NCBI GenBank assembly: GCA_963726975.1
Contig: CAVSEK010000001.1
Location: 1-64,000 of the forward strand
Direction: 5' to 3'
DNA: 64,000 nt
Origin: CAVSEK01 sp963726975
GTDB lineage: Bacteria > Actinomycetota > Actinomycetes > Mycobacteriales > SCTD01
Shown here: piece after piece, positions 1 through 7,354 of the stretch
How positions within the stretch are numbered: position 1 is the stretch's first letter
Layout: the number at the start of each line of letters is the position of its first letter
Notes under the pieces: generated by a model
Told to the model about the DNA's origin: nothing
What the model saw: the letters and a program-made list of their open reading frames with translations, nothing else
The model's database searches: none
Program-made: the position numbers and the translations under genes

Positions 1-30
1 AACCTAGCCTGTCCGTGGCCCGGGCGTCAA
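1..30 (-). promoter_or_regulatory. Sigma-70-type promoter pointing out of the window
   Basis: Read on the minus strand, TTGACG (25-30) is followed 18 bases later by TAGGTT (1-6). This is a near-ideal housekeeping promoter with correct spacing. It would start transcription just beyond the left edge, so the gene it drives is not visible. It is the best -35/-10 pair in the window. Bases 31-191 show no convincing gene. Confidence 0.55.
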
Positions 31-191
31 CCCGGGTCTCGGCGCCCAGGAGCGGGCACGGCGACGAGGTCGCCTCCTGCTCCAGGGTCCGGGCCCGTCC
101 TGCGGCGTCTCGCGCCGCCGTCCGTGTCGCCCGGCGGGCCAGACCATAGGAGGCCGTGAGCCCCAGCGTCAAGCCGCGGGGGTGCCGGAAC

Positions 192-1598
192 TCAGACGTC
201 GGTGAGGTCGCCGGCCCGCCGCTGCTCCGAGGCGCCGGTGAGGTCCGCCGGCCGGGGCGCCAACGTGATCACGCACCGGCCGCCGCCGAGCCGCTTCGCC
301 TCGTACATCGCGCTGTCGGCGTGGGCGACGACGTCGGCCGGCGCCCAGTTGCCGGTGGTGGAGCAGATGCCGACGGAGGCCCGCAGGCCGTGCACCGGCA
401 GCCCGCCCGCGTACGGCAGGGCGAGCGAGGCCTGCAGGCGCTCCGCGACGGCGACCGCCGCGGACGCGGAGTCGCGGCCGGGGAGCAGGAGGACGAACTC
501 GTCCCCGCCCCAGCGGATCGCCTGGTCCTGCGCGCGCAGCAGCACCTGCAGCCGTCGGCCGGTCTCGCGGAGCACCGCGTCGCCGAGCTCGTGCCCGTGC
601 TCGTCGTTGAGGCTCTTGAAGCCGTCCAGGTCGACGAAGAGCACGCTCGCGGGGGTGCGGGTGAGGCTCAGCGCCTCGAGGACCTGCTCGCCGGCCCGGC
701 GGGTGAGCAGACCGGTGAGCACGTCGCGGCGGGCCTGGTGCTCGAGCCGCCGGCGCTCCTCGTGGTCGACGGTCACGTCCTGCACGTGGGCCACCCACCC
801 CTCGCCGGACGGCGCCTCGCGCAGCGGCGAGACGCCCACCCGCAGCCATCTCCCGCCCGCGGAGCGCAGCAGCGTCGAGGTCGACCCGCCCGGCAGCTCG
901 CTCGGTCCGGCCTCGCCGACCCCGCGCTGCTGCAGGACGTCGCGCAGCCGCGTACCGGGCTGCACGTCGGGCAGCAGGGCCCCCAGCGCGGGGTTGGCGA
1001 AGGACACCGCCCCCTCGCGGTCGAGCAGGGCCACCCCCACGGGCAGGTGGGTGAGCACGTCCTCGAACCGGCGCCGCTCGGAGGCCGTGTGCCGGGCCGC
1101 CCGCTCCCCCAGGCCGTGGAGCACTGCCGCGAGACCGGCGAGCAGCACGACCAGAGCGACGGAGGTCGCGGTCGAGGGCGGCTCGCCGGAGGGGCCCGCC
1201 GTCGGGAAGGCCCAGACGACCGGCAGCAGGACGCCCACCGAGAGGAGCGCGCCCCGCACGCCGTAGCGCCCGGGGGCCTCCAGCAGCGCCAGCGCCGGGA
1301 CGAGGCTGCCGGTCCCGGCGGCGCCGTGCCAGGCCACGAGGTGGACGGCGCCCGCGGCCAGGGTGACCAGGGTCAGCGACAGCCCCAGCCCACCGAGCAG
1401 ACCCCGCCGCAGCGCAGGCCCGACCGCAGCCAGCCCGAGCAGGGCGACCCCCAGCAGGGCGAGGTGGGCCACCAGCGGCCCACCTCCCGCGGAGCCGCCG
1501 ATCGCGAGCAGGCAGACCCCGGCGCGGGCCGCGCCGAGTCCGACCTCGAGGACGGCGCGGCGGTCGGTGAGGCGCGGGCGAGCCGGGGCCGTACCCAC
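192..1598 (-). CDS. Membrane-bound PAS-GGDEF diguanylate cyclase
   Basis: Predicted to make the second messenger c-di-GMP from two GTP at the membrane. The first ~165 of 468 residues are hydrophobic, with about five or six membrane segments. A PAS-like sensor follows (~170-285, including GVALLDREGAVSFANPALG), then a GGDEF domain (~290-455). The active-site signature WGGDEF is intact, and the allosteric inhibition site RxxD (RAQD) sits five residues before it, so the enzyme should be active and feedback-inhibited. There is no EAL domain. The GTG start at 1598 was chosen because GGAGGA lies five bases upstream. The gene stands alone. The input signal cannot be read from the sequence. Confidence 0.92.
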   Translation of the reverse strand: MGTAPARPRLTDRRAVLEVGLGAARAGVCLLAIGGSAGGGPLVAHLALLGVALLGLAAVGPALRRGLLGGLGLSLTLVTLAAGAVHLVAWHGAAGTGSLVPALALLEAPGRYGVRGALLSVGVLLPVVWAFPTAGPSGEPPSTATSVALVVLLAGLAAVLHGLGERAARHTASERRRFEDVLTHLPVGVALLDREGAVSFANPALGALLPDVQPGTRLRDVLQQRGVGEAGPSELPGGSTSTLLRSAGGRWLRVGVSPLREAPSGEGWVAHVQDVTVDHEERRRLEHQARRDVLTGLLTRRAGEQVLEALSLTRTPASVLFVDLDGFKSLNDEHGHELGDAVLRETGRRLQVLLRAQDQAIRWGGDEFVLLLPGRDSASAAVAVAERLQASLALPYAGGLPVHGLRASVGICSTTGNWAPADVVAHADSAMYEAKRLGGGRCVITLAPRPADLTGASEQRRAGDLTDV

Positions 1599-1797
1599 GA
1601 TCGTCCTCCGGGTCGCGACAGGTCCCCCGTGCTGCCGGTCCGCTGGAGTCGGCCCGGCCGCGGGTGACGACCCCAGGATGCACCGGGCACAGCCCGAGCG
1701 CCATCGTCCTGTCGGGTGGGCACCGCGCCCCGGACGTGTCCCCGCGGGTCGACCGGCTCCCCGGCGCCGAGGCCGGGCTCGCCGGGCCCGAGCACGG

Positions 1798-1833
1798 CTG
1801 AGGGCGTCGTCCCTGACGGGAGGACGCCCTCAG
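1798..1833 (-). terminator. Hairpin downstream of tRNA-Ala
   Basis: Perfect 11-bp inverted repeat CTGAGGGCGTC / GACGCCCTCAG, with a further 4-bp inner stem (TCCC/GGGA). It begins 11 bases past the 3' end of the tRNA gene on the minus strand. There is no T-tract, as is usual in high-GC actinomycetes. The stretch between it and the cyclase start (1599-1797) holds no gene I can support. Confidence 0.75.
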
Positions 1834-1843
1834 CCTGCGCGGG

Positions 1844-1916
1844 TGGAGCTGAGGGGACTCGAACCCCTGACCCCCACACTGCCAGTGTGGTGCGCTACCA
1901 GCTGCGCCACAGCCCC
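1844..1916 (-). tRNA. tRNA-Ala (anticodon GGC)
   Basis: 73-nt cloverleaf. The acceptor stem GGGGCTG/CAGCTCC contains the G3-U70 wobble pair that identifies alanine tRNAs. The anticodon stem-loop CCACA-CTGGCAG-TGTGG gives GGC, and the T-loop is GGTTCGAGTCC. CCA is not encoded (the discriminator A is followed by CCC). A -10-like TAAGGT (1931-1936, minus strand) lies 14 bases upstream, overlapping the stop region of the phosphatase gene. The tRNA may therefore have its own promoter. Confidence 0.96.
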
Positions 1917-1928
1917 GCGGTGCGCTGG

Positions 1929-2606
1929 CTACCTTACAGGCTCGGCCTCGGGGCTCGGCGGGGGCCAGGAGCCCGGCGCCGGCAGCGCCTGGGGCCCGGC
2001 GCCGTGCGCCTCCAGCCGCCAGCCGCCGCGGCCGTGCTCGACGAGCACCGACCAGCTGGTGTTGCCGAGCGCGCCGACCCGCCACCACTGGTCCTCGGGC
2101 AGCTCCAGCGCGAGGCAGACCGCCCCGCGCGCGGTGCCGCCGTGCGTGACGGCGACGAGCACGCCGCCGGCCGGGACGTCCTCGAGGGCCTCGCGCAGGC
2201 ACTGCAGCGCCCGCCGCCCGGCGGCCCGGTAGGTCTCGCCGCCCCCGCGCGCCACGTCGACGCCGGAGCGCCAGGCCTCGTGCTCGTCGGGGAAGCGCTC
2301 GCGCGCCTGCTCCGAGGTCAGTCCCTGCCAGGTGCCCAGGTCGAGCTCGCGCAGGCGCGGGTCGAGCCGCAGCCGTACGCCGGCGGCCTGGGCCAGGGGC
2401 GCGGCGGTGTCGCGCGCGCGCACCAGGTCGCTGCTGACCACGACGGCGGGCCGGGCCGCGGCGAGCAGCGGGGCGACCTCGGCGGCCTGGGAGCGGCCGA
2501 CCCCGTCGAGCGGGGTGTCGAGCTGCCCCTGGATGCGACCGCCGGCGTTGTCACCGGTGCGGCCGTGGCGCAGCAGGACGACGCGGCGCCGCAGCGGTGC
2601 GCTCAG
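1929..2606 (-). CDS. Histidine phosphatase (phosphoglycerate mutase-like) family protein
   Basis: Member of the histidine phosphatase superfamily. It has the N-terminal phosphate-accepting motif LLRHGRTGDN, the acid region RLRELDLGTWQG and the second histidine in VTHGG. The substrate is unknown. In actinomycetes this gene regularly follows rsfS, and some relatives act on sugar phosphates. The start is unclear. The reading frame has a GTG at 2675 that would overlap rsfS by 73 bases, and no ATG/GTG/TTG nearer. A CTG at 2606 forms a CTGA overlap with the rsfS stop, the same geometry as the ATGA/GTGA couplings elsewhere in this window, so I place the start there (225 aa). Confidence 0.85.
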   Translation of the reverse strand: MSAPLRRRVVLLRHGRTGDNAGGRIQGQLDTPLDGVGRSQAAEVAPLLAAARPAVVVSSDLVRARDTAAPLAQAAGVRLRLDPRLRELDLGTWQGLTSEQARERFPDEHEAWRSGVDVARGGGETYRAAGRRALQCLREALEDVPAGGVLVAVTHGGTARGAVCLALELPEDQWWRVGALGNTSWSVLVEHGRGGWRLEAHGAGPQALPAPGSWPPPSPEAEPVR

Positions 2607-2995
2607 GGCGCGACCGCGCTGCGCCCGACCCCGCTGTCGGCGTCGACGAACGGGATGACCGGGCAGTCCTTCCACAGCCGCTCGAGGGCGTAGAAGACCC
2701 GCTCCTCCGTGTGCTGGACGTGCACGACGATCTCGGCGAAGTCGAGCAGCACCCAGCGGCCCTCCTCGGCGCCCTCGCGGCGCACCGGCTTGGCGCCGAG
2801 CTCGCGCAGCGCCTCCTCGACCCCGTCGACCACGGCGCGGACCTGCCGGTCGTTGGGTGCGCTGGCGAGCACGAAGACGTCGGTGATGACGAGCTGCTCG
2901 CTCACGTCGAGCAGCAGGATGTCGTTCGCGAGCTTGTCGGCGGCCGCCTGCGCAGCGGCCAGCCCCAGCTCGACGGCGCGCTGGCTGGCGGGCAC
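2603..2995 (-). CDS. rsfS: Ribosome silencing factor RsfS
   Basis: 130-aa RsfS/Iojap protein. It binds ribosomal protein L14 on the 50S subunit and blocks subunit joining during starvation. The family pattern is clear: KLANDILLLDVSEQLVITDVFVLASAPNDRQVRAVVDGVEEALR, then GRWVLLDFAEIVVHVQH and the aromatic-rich FYALERLWKD. A GGAAGGA ribosome site precedes the start. It lies downstream of nadD and the LCP gene in the common actinobacterial order and is probably co-transcribed with the phosphatase gene that overlaps its stop. Confidence 0.95.
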   Translation of the reverse strand: MPASQRAVELGLAAAQAAADKLANDILLLDVSEQLVITDVFVLASAPNDRQVRAVVDGVEEALRELGAKPVRREGAEEGRWVLLDFAEIVVHVQHTEERVFYALERLWKDCPVIPFVDADSGVGRSAVAP

Positions 2996-3044
2996 GGCGG
3001 TCCTTCCGGTGCAGGAGTCGGAGCGGACCGGGCGGCGCCCCGTC

Positions 3045-4340
3045 CTACGAGGCTACCGGCGCGGGCGGCAGCACGGCCGGGGACGACGAGGCGACCGGGG
3101 GCACGAAGTCGGCGCCCACGACCACGACGACGTCGGCGACGCTCGTCGGCGAGCCGATCCGCACGCTGGACGGCGGCACGCCCAGCGCGGCAGCGACCCG
3201 GGCGCCGAGCTGCAGCGAGGTCGGCGTCGCGTCGGGCACCTGCACCTCCGTCGTCGCCACCCCGAAGGTCGTCGCGTTGCCGCCCGGCACGTAGCGCAGC
3301 CCGGCCGCCAGCAGCGCGTCGCGCACCCGGTCGCCGAGGAACGGCGTGCCGACGCCGTTGTAGACGAGCACCCGGTTGCCGTCCGCGCGCTGCCCGGCCG
3401 GGACCGAGGCCGACAGCAGCCGCTCGACGAGCCCGCGGGCAGCGTCCGCGTCCAGCCGCGCCGCCGGGACGCCCCCCGTGTCGACCGTCACCACGGGCAC
3501 GGTGTCGTACTGCAGCGCCGTGGCCCGCAGGTCCTGCGACAGCCCGACCAGGGTGCCGGCCAGGCCGGGGACGTCCGTGCCGAACGGCTGCGACCCCGCG
3601 CCGAGGGTGTCGAGCAGCCCCGCGACCTGGCGGGCGTCGTCGGGCAGCGCCGCCAGCACCCCGTCGACGAGCTCCTGCAGCCGCGCCAGCCGGACCTGCT
3701 CCTGCTCCTCGACCGCCCGGTAGGTGGCGAAGGCGAGCGCGCGGGTGCCGTCCACCGGCTGCTCCCCGGGCTGGAGCAGCACGGTCGCCGCCGCCCCCGG
3801 GGAGGGCGCCGCGAGCACCGGGACGTCGACGTCGACCCGGATGCCGCCGAGACCGTCGACGAGCCGCACGGCGGTCGCCGCGTCGAGCACCCAGGCGGCG
3901 TCGACGGTGACGCCGAGCAGGTCGGCGAGGGCCTTGCGCGAGGCGTCCGGCCCCAGCGCGCCGAGGACCGAGGCGTACGGCAGGGGGCGGCTCCCCGGTG
4001 CGGTCGCCAGCACCTGCGGCGGCACCAGCAGGCCCGCGCCCGCGGCCGCGGCCGGGTCGTGCGCGAGCAGCACGCTGCCGGCGGCGTCGCCTCCGGCCGC
4101 CGCGACCTGCACGAGCAGCGTGCTCTGCGTACGGCCGGGGCTCGGCGTGCCGGCCGTCGGGAGCGGCTCGTCGCGGCGGGCGAAGTAGGCGGTCACCAGC
4201 ACCGCCAGCAGCGCGCCGACCGCGAGGACGGCGACGACCGCCTGGCGCCGCCGGCGACGGCGGGCGCGGCGCAGCTCGGAGCGCCGCCTGCCGGCGCCGC
4301 TCGGCGCGGCCAGGCCGGACACGTCCTGCGGCGCGGTCAT
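3045..4340 (-). CDS. LCP-like / LytR C-terminal domain membrane protein
   Basis: 431 aa. A basic, arginine-rich cytoplasmic N-terminus (~res 20-32) is followed by one membrane segment (~33-52). An LCP-like extracytoplasmic domain follows (LVDGLGGIRVDVDVPV ... GEQPVDGTRALAFATYR), then a LytR_C domain (~330-420, beginning NRVLVYNGVG and ending near VVVVVGADF). LCP enzymes attach wall polymers to peptidoglycan. Here the usual arginines after the ALAYAR-type motif are replaced by a Glu/Gln-rich stretch (ATYRAVEEQEQVRLARLQ), so transferase activity is uncertain. The ATG overlaps the nadD stop (ATGA), which fits the known nadD-LCP-rsfS gene order. Confidence 0.85.
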   Translation of the reverse strand: MTAPQDVSGLAAPSGAGRRRSELRRARRRRRRQAVVAVLAVGALLAVLVTAYFARRDEPLPTAGTPSPGRTQSTLLVQVAAAGGDAAGSVLLAHDPAAAAGAGLLVPPQVLATAPGSRPLPYASVLGALGPDASRKALADLLGVTVDAAWVLDAATAVRLVDGLGGIRVDVDVPVLAAPSPGAAATVLLQPGEQPVDGTRALAFATYRAVEEQEQVRLARLQELVDGVLAALPDDARQVAGLLDTLGAGSQPFGTDVPGLAGTLVGLSQDLRATALQYDTVPVVTVDTGGVPAARLDADAARGLVERLLSASVPAGQRADGNRVLVYNGVGTPFLGDRVRDALLAAGLRYVPGGNATTFGVATTEVQVPDATPTSLQLGARVAAALGVPPSSVRIGSPTSVADVVVVVGADFVPPVASSSPAVLPPAPVAS

Positions 4341-4963
4341 GCGGTCCCCGCAGGCGCGGCACCGGCGGGGCGGTAGAGGCGGCGCTTCTCGATGTACTGC
4401 ACGACGCCGTCCGGCACGAGGTACCAGACCGGGTGCCCGCGACCGACCCGGTCGCGGCAGTCGGTCGAGGAGATGGCGAGCGCCGGTACCTGCACGAGCG
4501 TGACGGCCCCGTCGGGGAAGGCGCCGAGGTCGACCGGCGCGTAGCCCGGCGCGGCTGACGCCGACGAAGTGCGCCAGGGCGAACAGCTCGTCGGCGCTGT
4601 GCCAGCCGAGGATCGCGGTGAGCGCGTCCGCACCGGTGATGAAGAACAGCGCGCTGTCGGGCCCGTACGCCCGCGCAGGTCGCGCAGGGTGTCGACCGTG
4701 TAGGTCGGACCGGGCCGGTCGATGTCGGTGCGGCTCACCGAGAAGCGCGGGTTGCTCGCGGTGGCGACGACGGTCATGAGGTAGCGGTCCTCGGCCGGGC
4801 TGACGCTGCGGTGCGACTTCTGCCACGGCTGCCCGGTCGGCACGAAGACGACCTCGTCGAGGTCGAACAGCGTGGCGACCTCGTTGGCCGCGGACAGGTG
4901 CCCGTGGTGGACGGGGTCGAAGGTCCCGCCCATCACGCCTACGCGCCGTCCCGCCACGGGCAC
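4337..4963 (-). CDS. nadD: Nicotinate-nucleotide adenylyltransferase, with two compensating frameshifts
   Basis: NadD joins ATP to nicotinate mononucleotide in NAD synthesis. The N-terminal nucleotidyltransferase motif GVMGGTFDPVHHGHL and the C-terminal ISSTDCRDRVGRGHPVWYLVPD are intact. Between about 4553 and 4675 the frame is wrong: in the neighbouring frame this stretch reads AYGPDSALFFITGADALTAI and on to LAHFVGVSR, the conserved NadD middle. One base appears missing near 4668-4675 and one extra near 4546-4555, so the 208-aa total is preserved while ~40 residues are scrambled. NadD is normally essential, so sequencing error is likely. A second GTG at 4957 lies eight bases after a TACAGT box and may be the true, leaderless start. 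Confidence 0.85.
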   Translation of the reverse strand: MPVAGRRVGVMGGTFDPVHHGHLSAANEVATLFDLDEVVFVPTGQPWQKSHRSVSPAEDRYLMTVVATASNPRFSVSRTDIDRPGPTYTVDTLRDLRGRTGPTARCSSSPVRTRSPRSSAGTAPTSCSPWRTSSASAAPGYAPVDLGAFPDGAVTLVQVPALAISSTDCRDRVGRGHPVWYLVPDGVVQYIEKRRLYRPAGAAPAGTA

Positions 4964-4965
4964 CG

Positions 4966-4993
4966 ACTGTAGTCCGACGGGGGTGGTGGTCAG
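4966..4993 (-). promoter_or_regulatory. Probable nadD promoter
   Basis: On the minus strand CTGACC (4988-4993) and TACAGT (4966-4971) are spaced by 16 bases, with the -35 overlapping the stop of the VWA gene. Transcription would begin at or near the nadD start, giving a leaderless or very short leader. Confidence 0.45.
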
Positions 4994-6384
4994 GTCGGCA
5001 GCAGGCGCTGCACGAACGCCTCCAGCTGCACGGCGTTGCGCACCTCGACCATCTCGACGACCTCGGAGTACTGCGCCACAGCGCTGTCGCCCGAGCCCCA
5101 GTAGGCCTGCGGCTCGGGGTTGAGCCAGTACGCGTGGCGGGCGCGGGCGGCGAGCGAGCGCAGCGCCGGCAGCCCGGTCGCGCGGTAGTTGTTGCGCGCG
5201 TCGCCGAGGACGAGCAGCGAGGTGCGCGGCCCGACCGCGTCCGGGTAGCGCGTGGCGAACTCCTCGAAGGAGTGGCCGTAGTCGCTGTGGCCGTCGAACC
5301 AGACGAGCTCGGCCTCCGACGACATCCGCGACAGCGCGTCGGCGACGTCGCCACCCGGGGTGAAGAAGCGGGTCACCTCGTCGACGGTGTCGATGAAGGC
5401 GAACGCGCGCACCTTGGTGAACTGCTCGCGCAGCGCGTACGCGAGCATCAGCGTGAAGTGCGCGAAGCCCGCGACCGACCCCGACACGTCGCAGATCACG
5501 GTGAGCTCGGGCTTGTGCGGCTTGTGCGGCTTGTGGTGCGTGACGATCGGGACGCCGCCGGTCCCCAGCGAGGCGCGCACCGTACGGCGGAAGTCGAGCT
5601 TGCCGCTGCGGCCGAGGCGCCGGCGGGCGGTCAGCCGGGTGGCCAGGCGCCGGGCCAGCGGGAACACCTGGCGGCGCAGCTCGGCCATGTCGTCGCGGCT
5701 GGCCCGCAGGAAGTCGACCTGCTCGGCGAGGGGCTGGACGACGGTGCGGCTGACCTGCTCGACGCCGCGGTCCTCGGCCAGCCGGCGGCGGACCTCGGCC
5801 TCGACCATCTCCTGGAACTGCCGGATCCGCTCCGAGACCGTCTGCCGCGCGACCCGCTCGGCCAGCCCGCCGCGCTCCTGGCCCTGCAGCAGCCGCTCGA
5901 GCAGCGAGGACACCAGCGTCTCGGGCGACAGGGCGCGCAGGACCCGGTAGGAGAACCAGTTCTGCCGGCCCGGTGAGGCGTCGGCCCGGCCGAGGTCGCT
6001 GACGACCTCGCGGGCGAAGCGCCGCAGCGCCTCCTCGTCGCCGTCGAGCAGCAGCTCGCGCAGGGCGTCGCGCAGCGCGTCGGGGTCGGCCGGCCCGTCG
6101 CCGGGCTCGCCGTCCTGGCCGGGCTCCCCCTCGGTCTCGAACCGCGTCGGCTCACCCGTCACCGCGGGCCACCACAGGTCGAAGAGCCGGTCGTACGTCG
6201 CGCGGTGGTTGGGGCGCTTGACGGCGGTGGCGGCGAACGCCTGGCGCAGGGCCTCGCGGTCCAGCAGGTCGACGGCGCCCATCGCCCGGGTCGCGTCGAT
6301 CACCTCGGACAGGGCGACCGGCACGCCCGCCGCCCGCAGGGCGTCGAAGAAGGCGATCTCGCGCTGCAGCAGGCCGCCGGTCAC
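4990..6384 (-). CDS. VWA domain (CoxE-like) protein
   Basis: 464 aa. The C-terminal half carries a von Willebrand A domain with the metal-binding MIDAS start DVSGSVAGF (~res 300) and a later LVLGDARNNY. The N-terminal half is helical and charged, as in CoxE-type proteins (DUF58/VWA). Such proteins partner a MoxR AAA+ ATPase to insert cofactors into, or remodel, a target enzyme. Here the MoxR gene is immediately upstream with a one-base gap, but no CO dehydrogenase or other target is nearby. Just before the MIDAS is a HKP-HKP-HKP tandem coded by a 9-bp DNA repeat. The start is GTG at 6384. Confidence 0.85.
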   Translation of the reverse strand: MTGGLLQREIAFFDALRAAGVPVALSEVIDATRAMGAVDLLDREALRQAFAATAVKRPNHRATYDRLFDLWWPAVTGEPTRFETEGEPGQDGEPGDGPADPDALRDALRELLLDGDEEALRRFAREVVSDLGRADASPGRQNWFSYRVLRALSPETLVSSLLERLLQGQERGGLAERVARQTVSERIRQFQEMVEAEVRRRLAEDRGVEQVSRTVVQPLAEQVDFLRASRDDMAELRRQVFPLARRLATRLTARRRLGRSGKLDFRRTVRASLGTGGVPIVTHHKPHKPHKPELTVICDVSGSVAGFAHFTLMLAYALREQFTKVRAFAFIDTVDEVTRFFTPGGDVADALSRMSSEAELVWFDGHSDYGHSFEEFATRYPDAVGPRTSLLVLGDARNNYRATGLPALRSLAARARHAYWLNPEPQAYWGSGDSAVAQYSEVVEMVEVRNAVQLEAFVQRLLPT

Positions 6385-6385
6385 G

Positions 6386-7252
6386 TCAGTTGAGCTTCAG
6401 GCTCGTCGCCGCCCGGGCGTGGTCGCTGGCGTGCTTGAGGACGACGCCGAGCGTGTCCTTGACCGCCTGCTCGTCGAGGGTGTCGAGGCCGAGCGCGACG
6501 AGCGTGCGCGCCCAGTCGATGGACTCCGCGATGCTCGGCGACTTCTTGAGCTCCAGGGCCCGCAGCGCCCGCACGGTCTGCACCAGCGAGTCGGCCAGCT
6601 TCTCGGCCACCTCCGGCACCCGCGAGAGCACGATCGCCTTCTCGCGGTCGGCGTCGGGGTAGTCCAGGTGCAGGTAGAGGCAGCGCCGCTTGAGCGCCTC
6701 GGACAGCTCGCGCGTCGCGTTGGAGGTGAGGAAGACGATCGGCCGGCGGGTCGCGGTGATCGTGCCGAGCTCGGGGATGGTGATCTGGAAGTCGCTGAGC
6801 ACCTCGAGCAGGAGCCCTTCGACCTCGACGTCGGCCTTGTCGGTCTCGTCGATGAGCAGCACGGTCGGGTCGGTCCGGCGGATCGCGGTGAGGAGGGGCC
6901 GCGAGAGCAGGAACTCCTCGGCGAAGACGTCGTCGTGCACCTCGTCCCACGCAGCGTCGTCGGACGCCGCCTGGATGCGCAGCAGCTGCTTCTTGTAGTT
7001 CCACTCGTAGAGCGCGCGGGCCTCGTCGAGCCCCTCGTAGCACTGCAGCCGGATCAGCGCCGACCCGGTCGCCTCGGCGACGGCCTTGGCGAGCTCGGTC
7101 TTGCCGACGCCCGCCGGGCCCTCCACGAGCAGCGGCTTGCCGAGCCGGTCGGCCAGGAAGACGGTCGTGGCGATGGCGTGGTCGGTGAGGTAGCCGGCCG
7201 CGGACAGCCGCTCCTGCACGTCGGAGACGGACGCGAACGCGGACGAGTGCAC
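6386..7252 (-). CDS. MoxR-family AAA+ ATPase
   Basis: 288 aa. It has a Walker A GPAGVGKTELAK, a Walker B VLLIDETDKADVEVE, sensor-1 FLTSNATREL and an arginine-finger region ALKRRCLYLHL. MoxR ATPases act as chaperones with VWA-domain partners, and the next gene downstream encodes one. The GTG at 7252 was chosen over upstream in-frame starts because GAAGGAG lies seven bases before it and similarity to the family begins there (VHSSAFASVSDVQERL). Confidence 0.9.
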   Translation of the reverse strand: MHSSAFASVSDVQERLSAAGYLTDHAIATTVFLADRLGKPLLVEGPAGVGKTELAKAVAEATGSALIRLQCYEGLDEARALYEWNYKKQLLRIQAASDDAAWDEVHDDVFAEEFLLSRPLLTAIRRTDPTVLLIDETDKADVEVEGLLLEVLSDFQITIPELGTITATRRPIVFLTSNATRELSEALKRRCLYLHLDYPDADREKAIVLSRVPEVAEKLADSLVQTVRALRALELKKSPSIAESIDWARTLVALGLDTLDEQAVKDTLGVVLKHASDHARAATSLKLN

Positions 7253-7302
7253 CAGCGGGCTCCTTCGGGGGGGTCGGTCCATTCTGCGCCACGGCCGCGG
7301 CA

Positions 7303-7342
7303 CGCCGACGGCGCGGCCCCCGCAGGGACCGCGCCGTCGGCG
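7303..7342 (-). terminator. Terminator of the glycolate/lactate operon
   Basis: Perfect 14-bp stem CGCCGACGGCGCGG / CCGCGCCGTCGGCG around a 12-nt loop, 12 bases downstream of the permease stop. It separates the operon from the MoxR gene on the same strand. Confidence 0.85.
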
Positions 7343-7354
7343 TGCGGCCGGCGA

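Noticed and set aside
1..150. Short minus-strand open frame starting near 145
   Set aside because: No ribosome site, arginine-rich nonsense and it overlaps the promoter-like sequence at 1-30.
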